DNA of 64,000 bases from Verrucomicrobiota bacterium (GCA_003218375.1 QHNH01000009.1:124001-188000), one strand, 5' to 3'. Shown: positions 24,358-33,644, counted from the stretch's first letter. Notes: a model not told the origin generated them from the letters alone. Translations and numbers: made by a program.

Positions 24358-25142
24358 GGGTTCGATTCGTTAGGCCAGATCCGGTCCCGCCCTTCGCGTT
24401 CGATCAGGTTGGAGAGAAATCCGCGCGTCGCCGGCGCCGCGAAGCCGCTCCCAGCGCTGCCATTCGAACCGAAGAATTCGCCGCAGAGTCGGGACAGAGT
24501 CGAGCGGTCGTCGACGTCGTACCAAGTCGGCAACAGATGCACCGGCAGATTAATCTCTCGGGCCGCTTCGATGGTCTGTTCGAAGACGCGCTCGGTGCTC
24601 CAATCGATCGTGTCGAACAGACGCCGATGCAGTTTCTTCAAACCGATCAGGTAATACCCGCCGTCATCTGAAGGACCGAGGACGACCGAATCCTCGGCGC
24701 GCGCGAGAAAGTCGACTGCTTCAGCGAAAGCTTTTTCGGGCACTGTCGGGCTGTCGGAATCGATCAGGCAAAGCGAATCAAACCCGAGCTGGAGCAGATC
24801 CTCCGTCGCTGCGGAAAGCCGTTCGCCGAACGCTTCGCCACGTTGGGGGACGAGCGCGAATTCGTCCGGCCAAATCCCGGCGTAGGCTTCCTCCGCGCCG
24901 ATCGGTGTATAAACCGCGATTCCTCTCGCGCTTTTTCCGTTGGTGGTCCGTAAAATCGCTGACGCGGTATCGCGCAAAAAACAAATGTTTAATGCCGCCG
25001 CTTCCTCTGGCGACAAAGGCGGCGTCAGCCGTGTCTTTACGCGACCCGCCTGGGGTGCCTTGGTCATCACGGCGAGGGCGCACAAACCCGCCGGGACACG
25101 GTCGTTTTTGCGTGGGTCGAGGACGCGATGGATCGCTTTCAT
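24354..25142 (-). CDS. DUF2064/TIGR04282-type GT-A glycosyltransferase
   Basis: 262 residues. 'LAVMTKAPQAGRVKTRLTPPLSPEEAAAL' is the signature start of the DUF2064 family, followed by 'GIAVYTPIGAEEAY', 'LCLIDSDSPTVPEKAF' (DSDSP, metal site) and 'VVLGPSDDGGYYLIGLKKLHRRLF' with 'WYDVDDRSTLSRL' near the end. The fold is that of nucleotidyl/GT-A transferases; family members have been linked to arsenosugar and other glycolipid pathways, which I cannot confirm here. Both ends overlap or nearly touch neighbours, placing it in the methyltransferase-DUF2064-epimerase-MgtE-GT2 operon. Confidence 0.85.
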   Translation of the reverse strand: MKAIHRVLDPRKNDRVPAGLCALAVMTKAPQAGRVKTRLTPPLSPEEAAALNICFLRDTASAILRTTNGKSARGIAVYTPIGAEEAYAGIWPDEFALVPQRGEAFGERLSAATEDLLQLGFDSLCLIDSDSPTVPEKAFAEAVDFLARAEDSVVLGPSDDGGYYLIGLKKLHRRLFDTIDWSTERVFEQTIEAAREINLPVHLLPTWYDVDDRSTLSRLCGEFFGSNGSAGSGFAAPATRGFLSNLIEREGRDRIWPNESNP

Positions 25143-25175
25143 GCCGACGTGCTCTCTGCGCGGGGGCGCAGAGCG

Positions 25176-25940
25176 TCAATCTTTTTCGCACAGGGCGTAT
25201 TGATAGCGCCCGTCCCGCCAGGTTTCTATTCTCCGCCACGGTTGCGTGGCAAAAAGGCGGTTCATCTCGCGAGTCGACAACACCCGGGCGCGGCTCGGTT
25301 CGCGATAGCCGTTTTTGAAATGGGTCAGGCCGGCGAGCAGCCACATTGTAAAAAGCGGGATTGAAGCCCAGAACGCCCAGCGCGGTTCGGCTATGAAACA
25401 ACGGCCGCCGGGGCGAAGGACACGATACATTTCCGCCACCGCCCGGCGCCGGTTCGGCAGGACCGTGAAAAGCCGTGACGCGATCAAGACATCAAAGCTG
25501 GCGTCTGGGTGCGACAACTCGAGGACATTGTCGCTTTGGAATCGGCAGTTGTTCAAGCCGAGAGCGTTTCGCTTTTCCCGGGCCCAGCTGAGCTGGCTCG
25601 GCGAACGATCCACCCCGAGCACTGTAATTTCGCGGAAACGTTCCGCCAGGCCGCATGAATAAAATCCGGGTCCGCACCCTAATTCGATGATCTTCCTTCC
25701 CGGCGCCGGCTTTCCGGTCGGCCACAGTGCCGCGATCATGCGCTCGGTGTCGTCCCGGAAAAGTTTTTCGCGGCAGAAAATGTAGAGCCAGGGGAAATGC
25801 TCGAAGAGGCTGTCAGAAGAACTGTCGCTTAATTCGTCGGAGGAAACGGACGCGAGCGTTTGCGCGACGGATGTTTGAGCGAGCGGCAATACTTCCGGTT
25901 CGGCGAGCGTGGCTGAGTCGGATGGAAGAGTTTTAAACAC
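25176..25940 (-). CDS. Class I SAM-dependent methyltransferase
   Basis: 254 residues. A serine-rich N-terminal segment (residues 1-45) precedes a Methyltransf_11-like domain: 'GRKIIELGCGPGFYSCGLAERF', 'VLGVDRSPSQLSWAREK', 'FDVLIASRLFTVLPNRRRAVAEMYRVLRPGGRCFIAEP'. A hydrophobic stretch 'AFWASIPLFTMWLLAGL' after the core may bind lipid or membrane. First gene of the minus-strand operon; about 220 bases of non-coding DNA lie upstream of it and should carry the promoter. The substrate may be a lipid or quinone-like molecule, which is speculation. Confidence 0.85.
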   Translation of the reverse strand: MFKTLPSDSATLAEPEVLPLAQTSVAQTLASVSSDELSDSSSDSLFEHFPWLYIFCREKLFRDDTERMIAALWPTGKPAPGRKIIELGCGPGFYSCGLAERFREITVLGVDRSPSQLSWAREKRNALGLNNCRFQSDNVLELSHPDASFDVLIASRLFTVLPNRRRAVAEMYRVLRPGGRCFIAEPRWAFWASIPLFTMWLLAGLTHFKNGYREPSRARVLSTREMNRLFATQPWRRIETWRDGRYQYALCEKD

Positions 25941-26164
25941 CTTCTTTAAGATTTAATCTTTAAACACGAGAGCGTTCTTAATCTTATCGGTGCGGACAAC
26001 TCGGTTGGACTCTAGGTTTCACCTCCCGACCGGCTCGAACTTTCGTCTGTTGATAACACCACGCGGGAGTTCCGACAAATCCGTTTCGGCCAGAGGAGAC
26101 GAAAACTGTTGGGCGTTATTCGATCTTGTTGGCTTCTTGTTGAGGGATCGTTTAACAACGCAAA

Positions 26165-26948
26165 ATGATGAGGGCTAAAGAGCTGACCTCGCTCGGGCTG
26201 GTTGTTCTGATCACGGCAGCCGCGCGGGCAGCCGAGCCGACGCTGCTCGAAAATCAAAAGATTTTGGAGAGCGCGAAGTTTATCGAATTAACCCATGCCT
26301 TTGAGCCCGGCATTCCGCGGTGGCCGGGATTCCCCGACGAAAAAGCGGGAGACGGCGTATCGGTACGAAAAAGGCCGCGGCTTGCTCGGCACGGGATTTT
26401 TAACGGAGATTTTTACCCACGTCGGGCAATGGGCACGCATGTCGATCCGCCGGCCCATTTTATTAAGGGGATTCGGACCGTCGACCAGATCAGCCCGAAG
26501 GAAATGATTTTGGCGCTGGTGGTGTCGACGTTCACAGCGAGGTGGCAAAAAATCCCGATTACACATTAAACATCGAGCGTATCAAAAAATGGGAGATGGA
26601 CTACGGTCGCGTACGACTGGGCGCATTCGTGCCGCGATGGAGAATAAGGACTCGGCTGGCGTTTCGCATTACCTGGGCTGGAGTATGCCGGCGCTGAAGT
26701 ATCTTTACGAGGAATGCGAAATCACTGCTTCCGGTCATGAGACGACGGACACCGCTCCGGGCGTCGCGACCACGAAGGAAGATTACTCGCTCGAAACCTA
26801 CAGTCTTAAAACAAACCATTATCAAATCGAGCTCCTGGCTAATCTCGATCAGGTTCCCGAAAGCGGCGCGCTGATCGTGGCGACGTTTCCGAAACCAAAA
26901 GGTGGCTCCGGTTTTCCCGCGCGCGTCTTCGCGATCCGCCCGCCGTAG
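26165..26948 (+). pseudogene. Cyclase-family (kynurenine formamidase-like) protein, multiply frameshifted
   Basis: Recognisable pieces of a secreted Cyclase (PF04199-type) hydrolase occur in order but in changing frames: a signal peptide plus 'KFIELTHAFEPGIPRWPGFPDE'; then 'KRETAYRYEKGRGLLG' and 'FLTEIFTHVGQW' in a second frame; back to the first for 'GTHVDPPAHFIKGIRTVDQISPKEMIL'; a third for 'VDVHSEVAKNPDYTLNIERIKKWE'; and the second again for 'GVSHYLGWSMPALKYLYEE' to the end. At least four indels are needed, plus a missing segment after 'RVRLGAFVPR'. It is dead or badly sequenced. The HxDxPxH motif (THVDPPAH) is still readable. Confidence 0.85.
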
Positions 26949-26961
26949 GCGCCCAGCGAAA

Positions 26962-27828
26962 ATGGATTTATTAGACGAACTCGAAAAACGAGTCGTCTGC
27001 GGCGATGGCGCGATGGGGACACTGCTGCTCGATGACGGTGTGCGGATGAGCCGCTGTTTCGAGGAGCTTTGCGTCTCGGAACCGGAGCGGATCCAGAAGA
27101 TCCATGAGTCTTACATCACAGCCGGCGCGCGTGTCATCGAGACAAACACATTCGGCGCGAACGCCGTGCGGCTCCAGCGCTTCGGCATGGAGGAACGCGT
27201 TTCCGAAATCAATCGGGCGGCGGTTGCGGTTGCAAAAAGCGCGGCAAGAAACAGAGACATCTGCGTGGCCGGCTGCGTCGGTCCCTTGGGTATCACCGCG
27301 AGGGATGCCGCGGCGCGAGGGATCGATCGGGCGCGATGTTTCCGCGAACAAATTACGGCATTGCTCGAAGCGGGTGTGGACGCGATTTTTCTCGAAACGT
27401 TTACGGACTTTGACGAGATCGAGATTGCGTTGCGGGCGAAGAAGACGGTCTCCGAAGCGCCGGAAATTTGTTCGTTTGCCTGCAGACCGGACGGACGGCT
27501 TCGCTGCGGCGCGATCTTGGGCGAGGCGTTCAACCGCCTTCGGGAAATGGGCGCGAAAATACTGGGCGTGAATTGCATGAACGATCCGGCAGAAATGGTG
27601 GTGTTACTGCGGCAATTACCGGCGGAATTTCCTCTCGCCGTTTACCCGACGGCCGGCCGGCCACGACTGCGAGACGACCGTTTTCATTACGACGTCGCCC
27701 CACAATCTTTCGCCGACGCCGCGCGCGACCTCGTGGCAAAAGGCGCCCGCCTGGTCGGCGGTTGCTGCGGCACTACCCCCGCTCATATCACCGCTCTCGG
27801 AAGCGCGATCGCGAATCTGCCTTCATGA
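26962..27828 (+). CDS. Homocysteine S-methyltransferase family protein (MetH N-domain-like)
   Basis: 288 residues from 'MDLLDELEKRVVCGDGAMGTLL'. The TIM-barrel homocysteine-binding module is complete: 'ITAGARVIETNTFGANAVRL', 'AGCVGPLG', and the zinc cysteines Cys205 ('GVNC') and Cys268-Cys269 ('GGCCGTTPAHI'). Enzymes of this family pass a methyl group from betaine, S-methylmethionine or methyl-folate/cobalamin to homocysteine. No folate, cobalamin or activation domain follows, so it is a stand-alone form. Methyl donor unknown. It starts 14 bases after the pseudogene ends and may share its old promoter. Confidence 0.88.
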   Translation: MDLLDELEKRVVCGDGAMGTLLLDDGVRMSRCFEELCVSEPERIQKIHESYITAGARVIETNTFGANAVRLQRFGMEERVSEINRAAVAVAKSAARNRDICVAGCVGPLGITARDAAARGIDRARCFREQITALLEAGVDAIFLETFTDFDEIEIALRAKKTVSEAPEICSFACRPDGRLRCGAILGEAFNRLREMGAKILGVNCMNDPAEMVVLLRQLPAEFPLAVYPTAGRPRLRDDRFHYDVAPQSFADAARDLVAKGARLVGGCCGTTPAHITALGSAIANLPS

Positions 27829-27879
27829 CGTTGTGCCAGACAATTTGCGTGTGGCGTTGGCAGCGGTGAGTATTGCGCA

Positions 27880-28662
27880 ATGGTGCAAATTCGGCGCGCT
27901 ATCATTCTGCAATTGGGCGGTCTGCTCGTCACAGGCCTTTTATTCTTTTTCCTGAGCCGCCTTTTTCCCGTCGTCGATATCCTGTCCGATGTGCAGCAAC
28001 GCGTCATGCGCTGGGGAGCCTGGAGCGCGATTTGGTATCCGGTTCTCTACGCATGCTGCAACGTCCTGCTACTTCCAGGAGGAGTATTGAGCGTGGGCGC
28101 GGGATTTTTCTTCGGACTTTGGTGGGGGTTTCTAATTGCGCTCGTTGGAAACGTTAGCGGCGCCGCAATCTCATTTTTTATTAGCCGATCGCTGGGACGG
28201 CAATGGTTGAAGCGCAAGCTGCTGCGCAACCGGACACTGATCGCGTTGGAACCGGCAATCGAGAAGGAGGGATGGAAGATCATTCTGCTCAGCCAACTGC
28301 ATCCCCTATTCCCCACAAGCCTGTTGAACTACCTCTATGGCATAACCCGGATCCGCTTTCGGACTTGCATGTTGTGGGTAGCAATCGGGCAAGCGCCAGG
28401 TTTGTTCTTGTATTCGTATTTGGGAACGCTAGGGCAGCTCGGGCTGAACCTGGCCCGGGGCAAGACGCATCCCCGAGTTATTGAATACTGGATATGGCTG
28501 GGGGGATTTGCCAGCGCGGCCATCATTCTTATTTTGCTTGGAAAGGTTGCGCTTAAGTTATTACAACATACTCAAAAGGAGAGTGATAAAGAAAATAAGT
28601 TACCAACGGGAGGACAGGGATTAGCGGTCCAACCAATCTACGTGACGCCGCATGAAAAGTGA
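27880..28662 (+). CDS. TVP38/TMEM64 (DedA-like) membrane protein
   Basis: 260 residues, five to six membrane helices. The central 'GGVLSVGAGFFFGLWWGFLIALVGNVSGAAISFFISRSLGR' segment is the SNARE-associated/VTT domain signature (G-x-x-F-G...G...G-x2-[SA]-F), and 'SQLHPLFPTSLLNYLYGITRIRF' is the matching second half. Members of the DedA/VTT superfamily act as lipid scramblases or transport polyprenyl phospholipids; the precise role here is unknown. The gene overlaps the cytidine deaminase start by eleven bases, so it is the first gene of a run with cdd and mnmG. Confidence 0.88.
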   Translation: MVQIRRAIILQLGGLLVTGLLFFFLSRLFPVVDILSDVQQRVMRWGAWSAIWYPVLYACCNVLLLPGGVLSVGAGFFFGLWWGFLIALVGNVSGAAISFFISRSLGRQWLKRKLLRNRTLIALEPAIEKEGWKIILLSQLHPLFPTSLLNYLYGITRIRFRTCMLWVAIGQAPGLFLYSYLGTLGQLGLNLARGKTHPRVIEYWIWLGGFASAAIILILLGKVALKLLQHTQKESDKENKLPTGGQGLAVQPIYVTPHEK

Positions 28663-29053
28663 CCTTCGAGAAGCTGCGGCTCAGGCTCGTTTGCGGGCAT
28701 ACGCCCCATACTCCGGATTTCTGGTAGGTGCCGCTCTTCGCTTGACCTCCGGGGCGGTAGTATCCGGCTGCAATGTTGAGAACATCTCCTTCGGTCTCAC
28801 GATGTGCGCCGAGCGGGTTTGCGCGGGGAAGGCAATCGAGCAAGGCGAGAAAGGTTTTGAAGCACTGGCCATCGTTGCTGATACCGAAACTCCGATCGTG
28901 CCGTGCGGAGCCTGCCGTCAGGTATTGGCCGAATTCGCACCTGCGCTCGTAATTACCAGCTGGACCCTTGACGGCAAAAGCCAGGAATTTTCACTGGCTG
29001 ATCTATTGCCGTTAGCGAAGCAAGGGATCTTACAGGTTCCACGTGGAACATGA
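28652..29053 (+). CDS. cdd: Cytidine deaminase
   Basis: 133 residues. Zinc site residues are Cys52 in 'MCAERVC' (with catalytic Glu54) and Cys85/Cys88 in 'PCGACRQVL'. '[14 protein letters not shown]' and '[13 protein letters not shown]' are the substrate-binding segments. It deaminates cytidine and deoxycytidine in pyrimidine salvage, as the homotetrameric form. Its stop overlaps the mnmG start (ATGA), and its last codons form a parS-like palindrome, so the C-terminal 'VPRGT' is constrained by DNA sequence there. Confidence 0.93.
   Translation: MKSDLREAAAQARLRAYAPYSGFLVGAALRLTSGAVVSGCNVENISFGLTMCAERVCAGKAIEQGEKGFEALAIVADTETPIVPCGACRQVLAEFAPALVITSWTLDGKSQEFSLADLLPLAKQGILQVPRGT
29035..29050. 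promoter_or_regulatory. parS-like palindrome at the mnmG start
   Basis: GGTTCCACGTGGAACA, one mismatch from TGTTCCACGTGGAACA, the parS form used by Pseudomonas ParB and close to the general consensus TGTTnCACGTGnAACA. It overlaps the last cdd codons and the first base of mnmG. mnmG (gidA) is commonly origin-proximal. Binding is inferred from the sequence alone. Confidence 0.6.
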
Positions 29054-30921
29054 GCGCAGGACTGAAACACTACGACGTCGTCGTGGTCGGCAGCGGGCAT
29101 GCCGGCGTCGAGGCAGCCTTGGCTGCGGCCCGGCTCGGAAGTTCAACCCTGCTCCTGACCCAAAACCTCGACACGGTCGCCCAAATGTCGTGCAACCCGG
29201 CCATCGGCGGCTTGGCCAAGGGCCAGATCGTTCGCGAAATCGACGCCCTCGGAGGCTCTATGGGAATCAACGCCGATGCCACTGGAATTCAGTTTCGCCT
29301 GTTAAATCGCACCAAGGGGCCCAGCGTCCGCGCGCCGCGGGTCCAGTGCGATAAGAAGGCCTACCAATTTCGAATGAAAGCCGTGCTCGAGCGCGCACCC
29401 AACTTGGATATCAAACAAGCGACCGTCTCACAGATTCTGGTCGACCGACAATCAAGAGCAGCCGGAGTTGAGACGGATATTGGAATGCAATTCACGGCCG
29501 GTGCAGTGGTGGTGACCTCCGGCACTTTTCTCCGAGGCCTGTTGCACGTGGGGAGGCACACACGGCCCGGCGGCCGGATGGCGGACACTAGCTCGGGCTT
29601 GAGTGAATCCCTGCGCGAACTCGGGTTCGAAGTCGGCCGGTTCAAGACCGGCACTCCGTGCCGGATTAATCGGCGCTCAATCCATTTCGAGCGGTGCGAG
29701 AAACAACGCGGCGATGTTCCACCGCCCTGCTTCAGCTTCTTGCCGCCTCCCGACGAGCAGAATCCCGACGATGTTTTCACCCTGAACTCAGCAATGTTCC
29801 CGGTGGAACAATTGCCGTGCTGGATAACCTACACCACCACGGAAACTCACGAAATTATCCGAGAGAATCTCGGGAAATCGGCCTTGTATTCTGGTCGAAT
29901 CGAAGGCACGGGCCCACGGTATTGCCCGTCGATCGAAGACAAGATCGTCAAGTTTCCGGACAAGGCGGCGCACCAGATTTTCTTGGAACCGGAAGGCCGC
30001 CACACGGAGGAATTCTACGTTAACGGGCTGTCTACGAGTTTGCCCTATGAGATCCAAGTTGAATTCATCAGGTCGATCCCAGGGTTGGAAGAAGCTGAGC
30101 TGATGCGGCCCGGCTACGCTGTGGAGTATGACTATTTCCCTCCCACGCAGCTGACAGAAACTCTCGAAACCAAGGTGGTCGACGGGTTGTATTTTGCAGG
30201 GCAAATCAACGGAACATCAGGATATGAAGAGGCTGCAGCACAAGGACTTATATCAGGGACCAACGCAGCTCTAAAAGTCCAAAGGCGACCGCCTTTCACG
30301 GTTTCGCGCAAAGAAGCGTACATTGGTGTGCTGATCGATGATCTGATAACACACGGAACCGACGAGCCCTATCGCATGTTCACCAGCCGAGCCGAAGAAC
30401 GTCTTTCGTTGCGGCACGACAACGCCGATCAGCGGTTAACGAATCGCGGATTCGAAGCGGGTCTGGTCGATTCACACCGGCACACCATCTTCCACGCAAA
30501 AATGGATTCCCTGGAAAAGTTGCGACGCGCGGTCCGCGAAATCGCCATCGATGGAAAACCCCTTATGTCGCTCCTCAAGATGCCAGAGTTCGGTTTCCAA
30601 TCGCTCCCGGCAGACATCCAACGGCTCGCACCATCGGATCTGTGGGAACTCGTAGAGACCGATCTGAAGTATGAAGGCTACGTCCAGCGGCAAACCGCTC
30701 AAAACGCCAAACTGTTTCGTGACCGAGGCCGCGCCATTCCCGCGGATCTCGATTATGAAATGATTGCTGGGCTGCGGCGCGAGACCCGGCAAAAATTATC
30801 CGCGATCCGCCCACCGTCGCTCGGACACGCCGCGCAAGTAAGCGGAATTACCCCAGCCGACATTTCGATCATATCGATCTGGTTGCAGAAAAAAAAGTTA
30901 ACCCAGCCAGCCGCCCGTTAG
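29050..30921 (+). CDS. mnmG: tRNA U34 carboxymethylaminomethyl synthase subunit MnmG
   Basis: 623 residues, normal length. '[23 protein letters not shown]' binds FAD; '[24 protein letters not shown]' and '[10 protein letters not shown]' are MnmG signatures; 'FKTGTPCRI' and '[30 protein letters not shown]' complete the FAD domain; the C-terminal helical region '[16 protein letters not shown]' contacts MnmE and tRNA. With MnmE it installs the cmnm5 group on wobble uridine. Its second parS-like site lies inside the coding region at 29795. plsY follows 21 bases on. Confidence 0.96.
   Translation: MSAGLKHYDVVVVGSGHAGVEAALAAARLGSSTLLLTQNLDTVAQMSCNPAIGGLAKGQIVREIDALGGSMGINADATGIQFRLLNRTKGPSVRAPRVQCDKKAYQFRMKAVLERAPNLDIKQATVSQILVDRQSRAAGVETDIGMQFTAGAVVVTSGTFLRGLLHVGRHTRPGGRMADTSSGLSESLRELGFEVGRFKTGTPCRINRRSIHFERCEKQRGDVPPPCFSFLPPPDEQNPDDVFTLNSAMFPVEQLPCWITYTTTETHEIIRENLGKSALYSGRIEGTGPRYCPSIEDKIVKFPDKAAHQIFLEPEGRHTEEFYVNGLSTSLPYEIQVEFIRSIPGLEEAELMRPGYAVEYDYFPPTQLTETLETKVVDGLYFAGQINGTSGYEEAAAQGLISGTNAALKVQRRPPFTVSRKEAYIGVLIDDLITHGTDEPYRMFTSRAEERLSLRHDNADQRLTNRGFEAGLVDSHRHTIFHAKMDSLEKLRRAVREIAIDGKPLMSLLKMPEFGFQSLPADIQRLAPSDLWELVETDLKYEGYVQRQTAQNAKLFRDRGRAIPADLDYEMIAGLRRETRQKLSAIRPPSLGHAAQVSGITPADISIISIWLQKKKLTQPAAR
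29795..29810. promoter_or_regulatory. Second parS-like palindrome, inside mnmG
   Basis: TGTTCCCGGTGGAACA matches TGTTCCACGTGGAACA at 14 of 16 positions with both outer six-base arms perfect. A matching half-site (TGTTCCAC) occurs at 29715-29722 and a degenerate one (TGTTGCACGTGG) at 29540. The clustering is what raises interest; coding constraint could also explain a single match. Confidence 0.45.
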
Positions 30922-30942
30922 GCGCACGGCGAAAAGACTTTC

Positions 30943-31572
30943 GTGTGGTCCTTGATCCTAGCCTGCTGCGCCGTCGGCTATTTTTTCGGATCGTTTCCCG
31001 CGGGATATTTCGCGGGGCGCATCGCCGGCATTGATGTTCGTTCCGTCGGAAGCGGAAACATCGGCGCCACGAATGTGCTGCGCGTCCTGGGAAAACGTTG
31101 GGGTTATCCCGTCTTCGCGATCGATGCATTCAAAGGGTTCGCTGCGGTTCGGCTCGCGTTTTTGCTGGTAAAATATTGGCCCGCGGCGCAGCCCTACGCG
31201 GAGTATTTCGCGATCATCACCGCGATCATGTCGGTAGCCGGACACATGTTCCCGGTCTGGCTGCGGTTCAAAGGCGGCAAAGGCGTCGCGACCTCCGCCG
31301 GCGCCCTCTTTGGTCTCATGCCGTGGGCCGTTCCCTGTGTTTTTCTTGTTTGGTTTATTGTCTTCGAGATCAGCCGATACGTTTCGCTCGCCTCGATCAT
31401 CGCCGCCATTTCGCTCCCGATTATCGTCAGCCTTTTCGCACACTGGAAATTCATCGACACCGCGGCGCTGATTTATTTTTCCTTGCTGATCATGGTCCTC
31501 GTCCTCTGGCGGCATCGCTCGAATTTTTCTCGTCTTCTCAAAGGAACCGAACAACGCTTCGACCGGAAGTGA
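30943..31572 (+). CDS. plsY: Acyl-phosphate:glycerol-3-phosphate acyltransferase
   Basis: 209 residues from GTG, five membrane helices. PlsY motifs are in order: 'GSFPAGYFAGRIAGIDVRSVGSGNIGATNVLRVLG' (motif 1), 'RFKGGKGVATSAGALFGLMPW' (motif 2) and 'YVSLASIIAAISLPI' (motif 3). It acylates glycerol-3-phosphate with acyl-phosphate from PlsX as the first step of phospholipid synthesis. The stop overlaps the gpsA start (GTGA), and GpsA makes the glycerol-3-phosphate substrate, so the two are coupled in expression and pathway. Confidence 0.95.
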   Translation: MWSLILACCAVGYFFGSFPAGYFAGRIAGIDVRSVGSGNIGATNVLRVLGKRWGYPVFAIDAFKGFAAVRLAFLLVKYWPAAQPYAEYFAIITAIMSVAGHMFPVWLRFKGGKGVATSAGALFGLMPWAVPCVFLVWFIVFEISRYVSLASIIAAISLPIIVSLFAHWKFIDTAALIYFSLLIMVLVLWRHRSNFSRLLKGTEQRFDRK

Positions 31573-32570
31573 GTTTTCGACACACGGCGATCATCGGTGC
31601 AGGCGGCTGGGGAACCGCGCTCGCCGTCCTTTGGTCGAAGCGCGGAAACGCCATCACCCTTTGGGGAAACAACCCGGAGCGCACGGCGCAGCTGCGCGAG
31701 ACGCGCGAAAACAGCGAGTATCTCCCGGGGATTAAGCTACGCGATGCGATCCGCGTCACGAGCGACATCGCCGATTGCAGTCGCGCGGACCTGATTGTTT
31801 TCGTCACGCCATCGGTCGTGTTGCGTTCAGTCTCGAAACGTCTCCAGGCCACGAACCTGAACTCCAGCGCCATTCTTTTGAGCGGCACGAAAGGGATCGA
31901 GCACGGCACCGGAATGCGCATGACTGAGGTCTTGCACGAGATCTTTCCCGATCACACCGTCGCGGTCCTTTCCGGTCCCAATCTCGCCGTGGAAATTTCA
32001 CGCGATCTGCCCACCGCCGCTGTTCTTGGCTGTCGCAATCACGAGTGCGCCGAGGAGCTGCAAGCTTATCTCGGCAGTGAACGCTTCCGGATTTATTCGA
32101 GCGACGAGACGATCGGCATCGAGCTTGGCGGCGCCTTAAAAAATGTGTTCGCGATCGCGGCCGGGGCCGGCGACGGCTTCGGCCTGGGCGACAACTCGAA
32201 GGCCGCGCTCGTTACCCGATCGCTCGCAGAGTTGTTGCGACTCGGGACCGCGATGGGCGGGAACCCGCGAACGTTTTACGGATTGAGCGGCGCCGGAGAT
32301 TTGATCGCCACCTGTTTCAGTCAGCTCAGCCGGAATCGGCGCGTTGGTGAACGGCTGGGTCGCGGCGAAACGCTGGAACAGATTTGCGCGAGCACCCATA
32401 CGGTAGCGGAAGGAATCCCGACGGCGAAAAGCGCCTACGAATGCGCGCGCAAATTGCAGATCGAGACCCCGATCATCGACCAGATTTATTCCGTCGTCCA
32501 TAAAGGCAAACGGCCCGACCAGGCGATGCAGGAACTTCTCGGGCGCGACCAAAAAGCCGAGCGCGCCTGA
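31569..32570 (+). CDS. gpsA: NAD(P)H-dependent glycerol-3-phosphate dehydrogenase
   Basis: 333 residues from a GTG start overlapping the plsY stop by four bases. 'HTAIIGAGGWGTALAVLWSKRG' is the nucleotide-binding loop, 'SGPNLAVEISRDLPTAAVLG' and 'GGALKNVFAIAAGAGDGFGLGDNSKAALVTRSLAEL' carry the substrate-binding lysine and catalytic residues, and 'GLSGAGDLIATC' is the family signature. It reduces dihydroxyacetone phosphate for phospholipid backbones. Length and order are normal. It converges with purN ten bases further on. Confidence 0.96.
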   Translation: MSFRHTAIIGAGGWGTALAVLWSKRGNAITLWGNNPERTAQLRETRENSEYLPGIKLRDAIRVTSDIADCSRADLIVFVTPSVVLRSVSKRLQATNLNSSAILLSGTKGIEHGTGMRMTEVLHEIFPDHTVAVLSGPNLAVEISRDLPTAAVLGCRNHECAEELQAYLGSERFRIYSSDETIGIELGGALKNVFAIAAGAGDGFGLGDNSKAALVTRSLAELLRLGTAMGGNPRTFYGLSGAGDLIATCFSQLSRNRRVGERLGRGETLEQICASTHTVAEGIPTAKSAYECARKLQIETPIIDQIYSVVHKGKRPDQAMQELLGRDQKAERA

Positions 32571-32580
32571 TTGCGAAATC

Positions 32581-33159
32581 TCACACCTCGCAGAATTGCG
32601 CAATCACTTCCGGGTAGAGGGCCCGTTCCGCAATTTGGATCCGGGCGTGCAACGATTCCGGCGTGTCGCCCGGCAGCACCGGCACTTTTCGTCGGGCAAT
32701 GACTTCGCCGCTGTCAATCCCGGCATCAACGTAGTGCACCGAACAGCCGGTGATCTTTTCGCCGGCCGCCAGCGCTTGTTTCCAGGATTCGATGCCGGGA
32801 AACTTCGGCAAGAGCGAAGGATGAATGTTGATGATGCGGCGCCGATACGCCCCGAGCATCGGCTCTTTGAGCACTCGCATGAAACCGGCCAGAACCACGA
32901 GCTCCACGCCAGCTTGTTGAAGCAGGCGCTCCAATTCCATTTCCACATTCGGTTCGAGCCGCGTCCGAAATTTTCCCGGCGGCAGATAAACGTTCGGCAC
33001 CCCGAATTCGCGCGCGACGTCGAGAATACCGGCATCGAAAACATCGGAAACAACAAGGCGCGCTTCCGCCGGTAAATTGCCGGCGCTGATTTGCTCAAGG
33101 ATCGCACGGCAATTACTTCCCTTGCCTGATCCGAGAATTCCCAGCCCCAGTTTTTTCAT
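32581..33159 (-). CDS. purN: Phosphoribosylglycinamide formyltransferase
   Basis: 192 residues from the ATG that overlaps the upstream stop (ATGA). 'LGILGSGKGSNCRAILEQI' binds the nucleotide substrate; 'LVVLAGFMRVL' and 'RIINIHPSLLPKFPGIESWKQALAAGEKITGCSVHYVDAGIDSGEVIARRKVPV' contain the catalytic Asn-His-Asp set. It transfers the formyl group from 10-formyl-THF to GAR in purine synthesis. It is the last gene of a three-gene minus-strand operon behind the lipid kinase and the RfaE2-type gene, an unusual mix of envelope and nucleotide functions. Confidence 0.94.
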   Translation of the reverse strand: MKKLGLGILGSGKGSNCRAILEQISAGNLPAEARLVVSDVFDAGILDVAREFGVPNVYLPPGKFRTRLEPNVEMELERLLQQAGVELVVLAGFMRVLKEPMLGAYRRRIINIHPSLLPKFPGIESWKQALAAGEKITGCSVHYVDAGIDSGEVIARRKVPVLPGDTPESLHARIQIAERALYPEVIAQFCEV

Positions 33160-33644
33160 CCGCCGCCGTGTTGCTTGATCTTCGTGAGCAAACCCGAGGT
33201 GGAATGCCCGGCCTCGAACGGCAGAATCCGAATCTCGGTTCCGATCCGCGCCAGCGCCGCGCGTTCGTCGGCATGCAAGCTCGCCGCCGTGTAGTCGCCG
33301 CCCTTCACGTAGATCGCTGGCCGCACGATCTCGAGCAATTGCGTCGCGCGAACTTCGGGAAAGATCACGACCTGATCCACGCATTCGAGCGCCGCGATGA
33401 CTTCCGCTCGATCTTCCGCACGGTTGAGCGGGCGACCTTCGCCTTTCAACTCCCGCACCGATTCATCGCCGTTGATCGCAACGAGCAACGCATCGCCGAG
33501 GGCCCGCGCCGCCTGGAGATAACGCACGTGCCCGGCATGCAGCAGATCGAAGCAGCCATTCGTAAAAACAAGTTTGCGTCCGCTCTCGCGCCACTCTTGT
33601 CCGAGAGCGCGCGCTTGTTCGATAGTGAGGATCTTTTTCTTCAT
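33156..33644 (-). CDS. rfaE2: D-glycero-beta-D-manno-heptose 1-phosphate adenylyltransferase
   Basis: 162 residues. Nucleotidyltransferase motif 'VFTNGCFDLLHAGHVRYLQAARALGD' (HxGH near residue 37), then 'INGDESVRELKGEGRPLNRAEDRAEVIAALECVDQVVIF' and 'YVKGGDYTA', as in the stand-alone RfaE2 or the C-terminal half of HldE. It makes ADP-heptose for lipopolysaccharide core, which supports an outer-membrane-bearing cell. The kinase half is not in the window. Four-base overlaps at both ends couple it to the lipid kinase upstream and purN downstream. Confidence 0.92.
   Translation of the reverse strand: MKKKILTIEQARALGQEWRESGRKLVFTNGCFDLLHAGHVRYLQAARALGDALLVAINGDESVRELKGEGRPLNRAEDRAEVIAALECVDQVVIFPEVRATQLLEIVRPAIYVKGGDYTAASLHADERAALARIGTEIRILPFEAGHSTSGLLTKIKQHGGG

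Noticed and set aside
23881-25401. Plus-strand frames opposite the epimerase and DUF2064 genes
   Set aside because: Short, overlapping, and in each case opposite a gene with complete family motifs.
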